17,436 bases of DNA from Fervidobacterium sp. (GCA_003522805.1 DPIB01000105.1:1-17436), one strand, 5' to 3'. Numbered from the stretch's first letter, positions 1 through 6,320 are shown. A program made the numbers and translations. Notes: generated by a model not told the origin, from the sequence alone.

Positions 1-278
1 CAGATGATCCAAGAGGCGAGGATCCCGAGGAGATAATAAGAGAAGTAGAAAAGGGAATTATGCCAGATTCGCTTTCTCTGACTGTTCTAAATAGAAAAGA
101 AGCAATAGATACAGCCATTACATTGGCAACACGCGGAGATGTTGTCTTGATTACGGGTCGCGGCCATGAGCCATACCAAATCATTACAGACACACTTAAG
201 ATACCGTTTAAAGACAGAGACATAACACTAGACATAATACTTTCGAAAATCAATAAGAATCATAATTCAAGAGATTGA
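1..278 (+). CDS. murE: MurE, UDP-MurNAc-tripeptide ligase, 3' end only
   Basis: This is the C-terminal part of the Mur ligase that adds the third peptide residue (a diamino acid) to UDP-MurNAc-L-Ala-D-Glu in the cytoplasm. The reading frame enters from the left edge (codons from base 3), so the real start lies outside the window; the ATG at 60 is internal. Visible landmarks are DDPRGEDP (bases 3-26), which occupies the substrate-selecting DNPR position of MurE, and ITGRGHEPYQ, the conserved GKGHE-type motif near the C terminus. The stop at 276-278 lies 33 bp before murF, which fits a murE-murF operon. The second motif residue is Asp rather than the Asn typical of meso-diaminopimelate enzymes (see findings). 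Identity is firm from the two motifs and the gene order; substrate is not settled by sequence alone. Confidence 0.93.
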   Translation, partial: DDPRGEDPEEIIREVEKGIMPDSLSLTVLNRKEAIDTAITLATRGDVVLITGRGHEPYQIITDTLKIPFKDRDITLDIILSKINKNHNSRD

Positions 279-311
279 TGTTCAACAAAAGAATAAGGAA
301 CGTGGCATATC

Positions 312-1580
312 ATGAGAGTCAGTAATCTGTTGGGGCATCGTTTCGTGGTAGATTCCAGAGAAGTTAAGACAGGTGATGTCTTTGTTGCAATTAAAGGGGC
401 ACGAGTTGATGGGCATGACTTTGTTAACCAAGCAGTTCAAAATGGTGCATTCGCAGTTATTGTAGAGAGAGATTTACATTTAAGTAACCAGATAATAGTT
501 CCAAATACAATAGAGTTTTTGGGAGAGCTGGCTGGAGAAATAATAAACAGTGCTCACCCCAAAATAGTAGGGCTTACTGGTTCCAATGGCAAAACCACAA
601 CGAAGGAAATCCTCTGGAATGTGTTAAATGCTGAAATTCCAACCTTCAAAAATGAAGGAAATCTGAATTCCGAGATTGGTCTTCCGCTATCCATAATCAA
701 TTCATACAATGGAGAGAAAATATTGGTTTTAGAAATGGGGCAACGCATGGTAGGAGATATCGAGTATCTGTGCAAGTTTTTTCCACCAGATATTGGTATA
801 CTACTGAACGTAGGAAGTGCACATGTGGGTATTGCCGGAGATCTGGAAAGTATATTCAAGGGTAAATGGCAGATCGTTGAAAAATCAAAGCAAGCATTGG
901 TAAATTATGATGATGAAAGAATGAGAAAATGGAACTGCGAAAAGTGTAAATACTTTGGTACTAATGGTGGAGATTACACGCTAAAGGGCAAGAAATTCAA
1001 TGGAAAATCAACACTGATCAATTTCTGTACTGGGGGAGAAAATTATTTCTACTGTTTACCAGGCTACTGGACAAAGGTGATGACCCTTTCTGTTCTTGTA
1101 GCTTTTTCTGTATGTGATATGTTGGACATCATTTTCAACCCCAATAGCTTACTTGAATTCAGAGCGCTTAAAGGGAGATTCAACGTACATGATTACCAAG
1201 CTGGCTATATAATCGACGATTCTTATAATGCTAGTTATGAATCATTTAAAGCTGGAATTGAAGAGGTTTTATTGAATTTCCCTAGACCATATTATGCAGT
1301 TGTAGGTGCGATGAAAGAGCTCGGTGAGTATTCAGAGTATTACCATAGGCAACTTTCTGAACTACTTGAGAACTTCGATGGAATAATAGTTTTGGATAAT
1401 GAGGAAGAATCCAGATACATAAATACTTCGAATCTGATTTTTAGAAGTCCTTCGCTTGAAGAAGTCACAAATTTTCTCAGCGATAGAGTTCTTAAACCCG
1501 ATTTTTCGGGAACTGTTTATTTTAAAGCTTCAAGGGCAGTTGAGTTAGAAAGAATTGTTTATAGCATTCTTGACGAATAA
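312..1580 (+). CDS. murF: MurF, UDP-MurNAc-tripeptide:D-Ala-D-Ala ligase
   Basis: The family's reaction is ATP-dependent joining of D-Ala-D-Ala to UDP-MurNAc-tripeptide, the last cytoplasmic step in the peptidoglycan stem peptide. The 422 residues are of normal length. The N-terminal UDP-binding part contains DSREVKTGDVFVA. The P-loop GSNGKTTTKE is at about 90-99, LEMG at about 140-143, NVGSAH at about 166-171, KGRF at 287-290 and the ATP-site motif DDSYNAS at 302-308. Two conserved stretches are divergent: the usual GxHN near residue 251 reads GYWTK, and DDxYNANP ends SY instead of NP. The ATG at 312 is the only sensible start, because a stop lies in frame at 294. Its Shine-Dalgarno (AAGGA, 295-299) is rather far upstream. 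It lies between murE and mraY. Confidence 0.93.
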   Translation: MRVSNLLGHRFVVDSREVKTGDVFVAIKGARVDGHDFVNQAVQNGAFAVIVERDLHLSNQIIVPNTIEFLGELAGEIINSAHPKIVGLTGSNGKTTTKEILWNVLNAEIPTFKNEGNLNSEIGLPLSIINSYNGEKILVLEMGQRMVGDIEYLCKFFPPDIGILLNVGSAHVGIAGDLESIFKGKWQIVEKSKQALVNYDDERMRKWNCEKCKYFGTNGGDYTLKGKKFNGKSTLINFCTGGENYFYCLPGYWTKVMTLSVLVAFSVCDMLDIIFNPNSLLEFRALKGRFNVHDYQAGYIIDDSYNASYESFKAGIEEVLLNFPRPYYAVVGAMKELGEYSEYYHRQLSELLENFDGIIVLDNEEESRYINTSNLIFRSPSLEEVTNFLSDRVLKPDFSGTVYFKASRAVELERIVYSILDE

Positions 1581-1617
1581 CTTAAGTCACCCTCATCTTG
1601 GAAGGAGTAAAAGGAAT

Positions 1618-2544
1618 ATGCTACCAGACCGTTTGTTAGTGTTCTTAGTATTCTTAGCGGAGTTCATTATAGCTGTGTCTGTTTACCCAAAGTATATAGA
1701 ATACATGAGAAGATTAAAGGTCGGACAGTACATAAGGGAAGAAGGACCAGATCTTCATAATTATAAAGCTGGAACGCCAACGGCAGGCGGTATCATTTTC
1801 ATATTGATAACGATCATATCTGGACTTTTCTTAAAGCTTCCAATCGAATTAATGCTTACTTTAATATTCTATGGGTTTATAGGCTTCTTAGATGACTATA
1901 TGAGCGTAAGGAAGAAGAGATCTCTAGGTCTTAGAGCATGGCAAAAACTTTTTCTTCAGTTTGCATTTTCGATATGGGTAGCATACACGATATTGAAATA
2001 CAGGCCCAGCAGTATATTTGGATTCGGGGTCCCAAAATGGCTGTTCTATCTATTCACAATGTTTCTCGTTGCCGGATATTCCAATGCAGTAAACCTTACC
2101 GATGGACTTGATGGGCTTGCTGGATGGGTTTTCATGTCAAGTATGGTTCCATTTGCATTGATTACAAATAGTATTGAAAACTACAAGATGATTTTTGTCG
2201 TTCTTGTTCCGCTCTTAGCTTTTCTTATATACAACACAAGGCCTGCGAAGATATTCATGGGAGACACAGGATCTCTGGCATTAGGGGCATATATTTCAAC
2301 CTATGCACTAATGACAGAAAACGAACTTCCTTTACTCTTTTTCACCGTGATATTCCTCTTAGAGACAATAAGTGTGATACTACAAGTAGGATCAATGAAG
2401 TTAAGAGGCAAAAGGGTTTTCAGAATGGCACCGATACATCACCATTTTGAGTTACTTGGTTGGACAGAAGAAAAGATCGTAGGTGTTTTCAGCGCTTGGA
2501 ATCTCGCTATAGCGATTATATTCTCGATTCTTTTTCTCAAGTAA
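1618..2544 (+). CDS. mraY: MraY, phospho-MurNAc-pentapeptide transferase
   Basis: This integral membrane enzyme transfers phospho-MurNAc-pentapeptide from the UDP precursor to undecaprenyl phosphate, giving lipid I. The call rests on family motifs: the LDDY pair at Asp92-Asp93, NAVNLTDGLDGLA at 156-168, FMGDTGSLALG at 213-223 and the MraY-specific APIHHHFELLGW at 271-282. About ten hydrophobic segments run along 308 residues, the normal length. I start at ATG 1618 because GGAAGGAG lies 10 bp upstream (1600-1607); the frame is open back to 1555 but that would overlap murF and add residues foreign to the family. The gap from murF is 37 bp, so the two are probably co-transcribed. Confidence 0.96.
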   Translation: MLPDRLLVFLVFLAEFIIAVSVYPKYIEYMRRLKVGQYIREEGPDLHNYKAGTPTAGGIIFILITIISGLFLKLPIELMLTLIFYGFIGFLDDYMSVRKKRSLGLRAWQKLFLQFAFSIWVAYTILKYRPSSIFGFGVPKWLFYLFTMFLVAGYSNAVNLTDGLDGLAGWVFMSSMVPFALITNSIENYKMIFVVLVPLLAFLIYNTRPAKIFMGDTGSLALGAYISTYALMTENELPLLFFTVIFLLETISVILQVGSMKLRGKRVFRMAPIHHHFELLGWTEEKIVGVFSAWNLAIAIIFSILFLK

Positions 2545-2585
2545 TATCTGATTCTAGTGATAACTCTTGAAAAATACAATAAAGT

Positions 2586-2602
2586 AGGGGGAGTAAATAA
2601 TT
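2586..2602 (+). promoter_or_regulatory. Shine-Dalgarno and probable ATT start codon
   Basis: AGGGGG (2586-2591) can pair fully with the CCUCC end of 16S rRNA if one G-U pair is allowed. It is followed after 8 nt by ATT (2600-2602), which opens the frame of the next gene; ATA at 2597 is the other possible start. No ATG, GTG or TTG occurs in this frame between the upstream stop (2594-2596) and TTG 2657, and TTG 2657 has no ribosome binding site. Confidence 0.5.
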
Positions 2603-3538
2603 CTCACGATTGAGCCTTTCACTTTATCTGAATTTGTTGCTTTCTCTGTTCTGCCATTGATCCTAATCATATTGTTTAGGTTCTTTTCGACAAGAACAGG
2701 AATACTCATGGAATATCCAAATGAAAGAAAAACACACACCCAACCTGTACCATTGATTGGTGGTGTTGTGTTGTTTATTAGCATAATAATACTTTCAAAG
2801 ATAGGGTTGATTGAAAATAGATTCGTCTCTGATTTTTCTTTCTACCTAATTTTCGTCATCGGCATCCTTGATGATATATTTGAACTACCATATTACATGA
2901 AACTTGTGATGCAGATTCTCGTCGGTATAATATATTCAAGAAGTAACCTAGTCATGATTACAGACAACTACACTATTGATAGAGTTGCCACAGTAATTTG
3001 GTTTACAGTGATAATGAATGCATTCAACTTGATCGATGGAATCAACGGCCTCCTTCTAGGCGTTTCGCTCATATACTCTGCATTTACGGGAAGTCTCTGG
3101 TTGGTGCTTCCATTATTTATACTCTTGCTGTTTAATCTGGACGAAAAGATATTCATGGGCGATTCTGGGGCATTTATGTTGTCATATATTTTTATATCAA
3201 ACAACTTAACAAACCTACCAACAGAACTTCCCAAAATAGTTATCTTTTTTGGATACCCCATATACGAAATTACGTCCTCGTTTTTTAGAAGGATTTTGAT
3301 AAAGAAGAATCCTTTTAAACCAGATAGATACCACCTTCACTACATTGGGAGTGAGCAATTCGGATTGCCGGTTTTCTTGATCTTAGCATACTCCTTAACG
3401 CTTGGTTTTGTGCTTATTTCATCCCAAAAATTCAACTGGCTTATCTATCTCTGTATCTATGCTATCATTTTTGTTTACCAGCTCAACTTCATCCTCCATG
3501 CCGAGGGCATGCCTAAGAGAGACGATGGCAACCTCTAA
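2600..3538 (+). CDS. WecA/TagO-type polyprenyl-phosphate sugar-1-phosphate transferase
   Basis: This membrane protein belongs to the MraY/WecA family, which moves a hexosamine-1-phosphate from a UDP-sugar to undecaprenyl phosphate to start a surface glycopolymer. WecA-type marks, numbered from the ATT at 2600, are PNERKTHTQPVPLIGG after the first helix, DD at 91-92, NAFNLIDGINGL at 140-151, FMGDSGA around Asp188, and DRYHLHYIG at 242-250. The last replaces the APIHHHFE block of MraY and rules out a second MraY. The family usually reads HxHH; here the final His is Tyr (H-L-H-Y). Length is 312 residues from 2600, or 293 from TTG 2657. I prefer 2600 because it restores the first membrane helix and has a Shine-Dalgarno. 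Substrate is unknown; UDP-GlcNAc is the usual guess. The last 39 codons overlap the opposite-strand DUF1385 gene. Confidence 0.85.
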   Translation: MLTIEPFTLSEFVAFSVLPLILIILFRFFSTRTGILMEYPNERKTHTQPVPLIGGVVLFISIIILSKIGLIENRFVSDFSFYLIFVIGILDDIFELPYYMKLVMQILVGIIYSRSNLVMITDNYTIDRVATVIWFTVIMNAFNLIDGINGLLLGVSLIYSAFTGSLWLVLPLFILLLFNLDEKIFMGDSGAFMLSYIFISNNLTNLPTELPKIVIFFGYPIYEITSSFFRRILIKKNPFKPDRYHLHYIGSEQFGLPVFLILAYSLTLGFVLISSQKFNWLIYLCIYAIIFVYQLNFILHAEGMPKRDDGNL

Positions 3539-4354
3539 CTGGGAATCATCTGGTTCAGCTGTTGTCAGTTTCTGCAACAGCATACCTGGGGCTGCCAATA
3601 TCCTCAATTTTGGGTACTTGTCGAACAATCTTAACAATTCGTATGAGATACCTGCAACGATGGGTAAAGCAATCAAGCGTACTAAAATCCTTTGGAACAT
3701 GTTCAAAGTGCCAAATAAGCCAAACAAACTATGGACCAAGACTGCGACTATGAGGAATATCATCAAAAAATTTGTGCCGCAGCGGGGATGTATAGTAGAA
3801 TACTTCCTTGCATTTTCGATGCTTAATTCTTCTCCACTCTCATAGTTATGGACCGTCTTATGTTCTGCACCATGATATTGAAAAACTCTTTTCACATCTT
3901 TCATAAGTGATATTCCCCATACGTAAAGTAAAAATATGCCAAGCCTAATAAACCCATCTATCAAAGAAAACAAAAACTCGTTATTCCTAATACCTATCCA
4001 CTTTGTGATATATGCTGGGGCAACTATGAACAGGCCTATGGCAAGAACCACTGCTATTAGTATGGATATCACCGACTCGCTCTTCTTCATCTCTTCGCCT
4101 GACGACAATTCTGCACTCAGATCAATTGCCTTCAAACCGAAAGACAAAGAATAAAAAAGACTGACAAAACCACGGATAAACGGGTATTTCATCCATTTAT
4201 TGTTCTGAGATACGCCACCTATTTCCTTGACTGCTATATTGCCATCCGATCCTCTAACTGCAACGACAACTTTTTTCCCCATCATCAAAACACCTTCAAT
4301 TACCGCCTGGCCTCCAACCTTCAAGAAATTCACCCACTTTCCATGCAATGGCAA
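3419..4354 (-). CDS. DUF1385 family membrane protein (YqhQ-like)
   Basis: The 311-residue protein matches the DUF1385 family (Bacillus YqhQ), whose function is not established. Evidence is the N-terminal KVGGQAVIEGVLMMG, the motifs HGAEHK (161-166) and HPRCGT (189-194), several hydrophobic helices (about 94-112, 126-150, 196-215 and 222-240) and the C-terminal EPDDSQLEVAI (267-277). The His- and Cys-rich motifs suggest metal binding, which is inference. The start is uncertain: TTG at 4354 gives the longest form, but GTG at codon 8 or TTG at codon 11 fit the usual short leader before VGGQAV. It follows the terminator at 4395-4416, so it needs its own promoter or read-through; I see no convincing promoter. 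The 3' end overlaps the convergent WecA-type gene by 120 bp with no terminator between them. Confidence 0.9.
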   Translation of the reverse strand: MPLHGKWVNFLKVGGQAVIEGVLMMGKKVVVAVRGSDGNIAVKEIGGVSQNNKWMKYPFIRGFVSLFYSLSFGLKAIDLSAELSSGEEMKKSESVISILIAVVLAIGLFIVAPAYITKWIGIRNNEFLFSLIDGFIRLGIFLLYVWGISLMKDVKRVFQYHGAEHKTVHNYESGEELSIENARKYSTIHPRCGTNFLMIFLIVAVLVHSLFGLFGTLNMFQRILVRLIALPIVAGISYELLRLFDKYPKLRILAAPGMLLQKLTTAEPDDSQLEVAIVSLRHALGMEDEVELVNKNDSIDTEIDKPVEFLG

Positions 4355-4394
4355 TTTCTAAAATCTCATTCAAATTCTAGAAACTATGTAACTT

Positions 4395-4416
4395 AAAAAA
4401 GGTGCCTAAAGGCACC
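4395..4416 (-). terminator. Rho-independent terminator after spoVS/hypothetical pair
   Basis: Read on the minus strand, GGTGCC-TTTA-GGCACC forms a perfect 6-bp GC-rich hairpin (4401-4416) followed directly by TTTTTT (4400-4395). It lies 24 bp past the stop of the 84-residue gene and 41 bp before the DUF1385 start, so it separates the two minus-strand units. Confidence 0.85.
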
Positions 4417-4440
4417 ACATGTTCTTGATTTCTTGATCTT

Positions 4441-4695
4441 CTACTGATTTTTCTCTCTAATTTCAAGACAAAAATCGAGAATCTTCTGCGCATTTTGATC
4501 CTCTAACACAAGTTTATAGAATTTGTAAGCTTCAATGTCTTCTTGTGATTTCTTGTTTATGAAATAAGTAAGTACCTTACTCTTAAAGTTCTTAATCTCT
4601 TCTTCTGACATACTTGCTATAGATGTTATTATGTCGTAGATACGTTGGTCTGTTATGCAAATCTCTGCAATATTCCTTAACTCTTCCATTATCAA
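4441..4695 (-). CDS. Hypothetical 84-residue protein downstream of spoVS
   Basis: I do not recognise this protein. It is small, charged and predicted all-helical, with no signal peptide or membrane segment. It has an acidic-to-basic alternation (SMSEEEIKNFKSKV) and an Ile/Leu/Phe-rich C-terminal helix (NAQKILDFCLEIREKN). The start is TTG 4695 or, more simply, ATG 4689 (82 residues, beginning MEELRNIAEI); neither has a clear Shine-Dalgarno. It begins about 31 bp after the spoVS stop and ends just before a strong terminator, so it is probably the second gene of a spoVS transcript. The tight position between spoVS and the terminator supports a real gene. Confidence 0.7.
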   Translation of the reverse strand: MIMEELRNIAEICITDQRIYDIITSIASMSEEEIKNFKSKVLTYFINKKSQEDIEAYKFYKLVLEDQNAQKILDFCLEIREKNQ

Positions 4696-4726
4696 CGTTA
4701 ACAGCTTCGGTTTAAATCACAATTTC

Positions 4727-4990
4727 TTATTTCTTAAGATAGACTTTGAACGATATACCTGTCCTTGTCTCATTTCCAATCTGTATTTCTATAAACGCTG
4801 GAACAGCATAAAGGTCCAACTGTTCTTGTTCCAGAAACCTTCTTGCAATAGCTAAGGATTTTGATGCTTGATTAACAGCACCCGCACCTATAGCTTGAAT
4901 CTCAACCTTTTCGTTCTTTTTCAGTGAACCAACAATAGCACCTGCAACTTTGTTGGGGTTAGACTTTGAACTCACTTTTAAAATCTCCAT
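4727..4990 (-). CDS. spoVS: SpoVS family protein
   Basis: The 87-residue protein is nearly identical in pattern to SpoVS: MEILKVSSKSNPNKVAGAI at the N terminus, then VEIQAIGAGAVNQASKSLAI and a C-terminal VPAFIEIQIGNETRTGISFKV. SpoVS is a small Alba-like protein, presumed to bind nucleic acid, that affects stage V of Bacillus sporulation; family members also occur in bacteria that do not sporulate. I start at ATG 4990 because AAGGAGG (about 4998-5004) is correctly spaced and the family begins MEVLKV; the frame stays open to 5014 but those residues are not family-like. It probably leads a two-gene transcript with the 84-residue gene. Its role in a non-sporulating thermophile is unknown. Confidence 0.95.
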   Translation of the reverse strand: MEILKVSSKSNPNKVAGAIVGSLKKNEKVEIQAIGAGAVNQASKSLAIARRFLEQEQLDLYAVPAFIEIQIGNETRTGISFKVYLKK

Positions 4991-5040
4991 AATACCTATC
5001 CTCCTTGTACTCATAAGTATGCTTCAATGTTATTAGCGAT

Positions 5041-5068
5041 ATTATATTTTAACACATAATTTTGGAAA
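5041..5068 (-). promoter_or_regulatory. Candidate spoVS promoter
   Basis: On the minus strand TTTCCA (5068-5063), a 16-bp spacer and a perfect TATAAT (5046-5041) precede spoVS by about 50 bp. The -10 is consensus while the -35 matches TTGACA at 4 of 6. The region is AT-rich, so a chance -10 is possible. Confidence 0.45.
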
Positions 5069-5122
5069 AATCAAACTATTCACTAAAACAACGTTAACCT
5101 CTACATTACACTACCAATGTTG

Positions 5123-5147
5123 TTGACATATTATGTGAATGTGTCAA
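5123..5147. promoter_or_regulatory. Imperfect 25-nt dyad, possible operator
   Basis: TTGACATATT and AATGTGTCAA face each other across 5 nt: nine Watson-Crick pairs and one T-G. It has no run of T after it on either strand, so it is not a terminator. It lies between the divergent spoVS and rplU genes. The left arm reads TTGACA but no -10 box follows at the right distance on the plus strand. Confidence 0.35.
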
Positions 5148-5218
5148 GCATCATGTTGTGAAAAGTAAAAATACATTAACAAAAAATTATCTTAATTTAT
5201 TGATATAGATGATAAAAT

Positions 5219-5334
5219 AGGCTATGCGTATGGTATTCATGGTACATAAAACGCGTCTTTCAAACAGTTGGGATTCCCGCACATCTCAGCTTACGTGTTT
5301 TAGTGCCTGTATATAGCAATAGGAGGTGGATTGT
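5219..5334 (+). promoter_or_regulatory. Long 5' leader of the L21-L27 operon
   Basis: About 110 nt of GC-richer sequence separates the AT-rich promoter-like stretch from rplU. It can form local pairings (GGGA with TCCC at about 5270-5279, and GCAC at about 5279 with GTGC at about 5303) and ends in a strong AGGAGGTGG. Ribosomal-protein operons often have leaders bound by one of their own products, and an L21 leader is known in Firmicutes. I cannot match this sequence to that model, so the regulatory role is inference. Confidence 0.3.
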
Positions 5335-5727
5335 GTGTACGCTATTGTAGAAAGCGGTGGAAAGCAGTACAAAGTAGAGGTTGGAGAACTTCTCCACACA
5401 GAGAAAATGAACGGCGTTTCTGAGGGTGAGACTATTACCCTTGAGAAAGTAATCATGGTTAAAACTGATGATGGAAAAACTCTGATTGGACATCCATACC
5501 TCACGAACGTAGACATAACTGGTACGGTTGTCGAACACGCAAGGGCAAGGAAAATCTTAGTCGGTAAATTCATTCCAAGAAAAGGGCACAAGACCATAAA
5601 TGGTCATCGGCAGTGGTATACAACTATAAAGATAGAAAAAATAGAAATTGCCGAGAAGACGTCAAATTCGGTAGAACAGCCTAACGAATGGAACGCAGAT
5701 TCAATGCAATCATTGAAACATAAATAG
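5335..5727 (+). CDS. rplU: Large ribosomal subunit protein L21
   Basis: L21 binds 23S rRNA early in 50S assembly. The sequence starts with the family hallmark [17 protein letters not shown] and continues through IKIEKIEI. I start at GTG 5335 (MYAIVE) because AGGAGGTGG (5321-5329) is correctly spaced; an in-frame GTG at 5326 lies inside that Shine-Dalgarno. The protein has 130 residues while L21 is usually about 100-105. The excess is a hydrophilic tail of about 25 residues after IEIAEK, rich in Ser, Asn and Gln. It is the first gene of the run L21-Prp-L27, followed by the Prp gene after 22 bp. Confidence 0.97.
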   Translation: MYAIVESGGKQYKVEVGELLHTEKMNGVSEGETITLEKVIMVKTDDGKTLIGHPYLTNVDITGTVVEHARARKILVGKFIPRKGHKTINGHRQWYTTIKIEKIEIAEKTSNSVEQPNEWNADSMQSLKHK

Positions 5728-5749
5728 ACTGATTCTGAAATTCTTAACC

Positions 5750-6061
5750 ATGATTCGGTGTAAATTCAATGGAATCAATGGTACGTTCTCCGATTTTGAG
5801 ATAGTCGGACATGCAAGCTACTCAAAAAAGGGACAAGATATAGTCTGTGCAGCAGTAAGTGCCGTATCTCAGCACACTGCACGTGCTTTAGAAAAAGATG
5901 GTGCTAATGTCAAGATAAAAGAAGGATACCTAAAAGTAGAAGATATACCAAATAATGAGATATCTCAAAGGTTTGTATCTGAATTGATAAAAACGCTAGA
6001 AGACATAGCACAGCAATATCCTAGCTATATACATCTGGAGGTGGACGATGATGCGCATTAA
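5750..6061 (+). CDS. prp: Prp, ribosomal-processing cysteine protease
   Basis: This 103-residue protein belongs to the Prp/YsxB family, whose Staphylococcus aureus member removes the N-terminal extension of L27. The family catalytic pair is visible as His21 in VGHASYS and Cys33 in [10 protein letters not shown]. It sits in the standard place between rplU and rpmA, and the downstream L27 has the matching cleavage motif. ATG 5750 has no good Shine-Dalgarno, so it may depend on coupling to rplU, which ends 22 bp upstream. Its 3' end overlaps rpmA by 11-14 bp, so protease and substrate are translationally linked. I recall the T. maritima homologue as TM1457, a crystallised protein of this family (from memory). 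Confidence 0.94.
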   Translation: MIRCKFNGINGTFSDFEIVGHASYSKKGQDIVCAAVSAVSQHTARALEKDGANVKIKEGYLKVEDIPNNEISQRFVSELIKTLEDIAQQYPSYIHLEVDDDAH

Positions 6062-6320
6062 CATACAGTTGTTTGCAAAAGCAAGTGGCGCAGGCAGAAA
6101 CGGAAGGGATAGCAATCCAAAATACCTTGGAATAAAAAAACAAGATGGCGAAAAAGTCGTAGCAGGCAACATAATTGTTAGGCAGAGAGGAACAAAGTTC
6201 TGGCCTGGCCAGAATGTTGGCATGGGCAGAGATTATACACTGTTTGCACTTAAAGATGGCTTTGTAAAGTTTACTGTCAAAAACAACAGAAAATATGTTG
6301 TTATTCTTGACGAGAAATAA
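6051..6320 (+). CDS. rpmA: Large ribosomal subunit protein L27, precursor form
   Basis: L27 lies at the 50S peptidyl-transferase centre with its N-terminal arm near the tRNA ends. The body is typical: [13 protein letters not shown], then [30 protein letters not shown]. Ahead of it is RINIQLFA, which matches the Prp recognition motif (LNLQFFA in S. aureus), so cleavage after FA would leave a mature chain beginning [13 protein letters not shown] start at ATG 6051 (89 residues) because the GGAGGTG at 6037-6043 is about 7 bp away; ATG 6048 is the alternative. The predicted mature arm is about two residues shorter before NGRDS than that of S. aureus. It overlaps the end of prp. Confidence 0.96.
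   Translation: MRINIQLFAKASGAGRNGRDSNPKYLGIKKQDGEKVVAGNIIVRQRGTKFWPGQNVGMGRDYTLFALKDGFVKFTVKNNRKYVVILDEK

Larger units (their letters stand above)
4991..5334. other. Divergent intergenic region between spoVS and rplU
   Basis: These 344 bp hold no credible gene. From left to right they contain the spoVS ribosome binding site and a likely spoVS promoter (minus strand), a 25-nt dyad at 5123-5147, an AT-rich stretch (5160-5220) likely to hold the rplU promoter, and a GC-richer leader of about 110 nt before the rplU Shine-Dalgarno. I could not settle the rplU -35/-10 boxes: TAAAAT at 5213-5218 is the best -10 but its -35 is poor. Confidence 0.6.

Noticed and set aside
1555..1617. Longer mraY start at 1555
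   Set aside because: It would overlap murF and add hydrophilic residues not typical of the family; ATG 1618 has a good Shine-Dalgarno.
2610..2660. Tiny frame TTG AGC CTT... ending at TGA 2658, as a leader peptide or frameshift start of the WecA-type gene
   Set aside because: Only 16 codons, and the other frame already gives a sensible N-terminal helix from ATT 2600.
4693..5098. 10-mer CAACGTTAAC at 4693-4702 and again at 5089-5098, flanking spoVS
   Set aside because: Two copies of a short partly self-complementary word; no longer flanking identity, so chance is likely.
5123..5128. TTGACA as a -35 box for rplU
   Set aside because: No TATAAT-like box follows at 16-19 bp on the plus strand (the position reads AAGCAT); it is better explained as one arm of the dyad.
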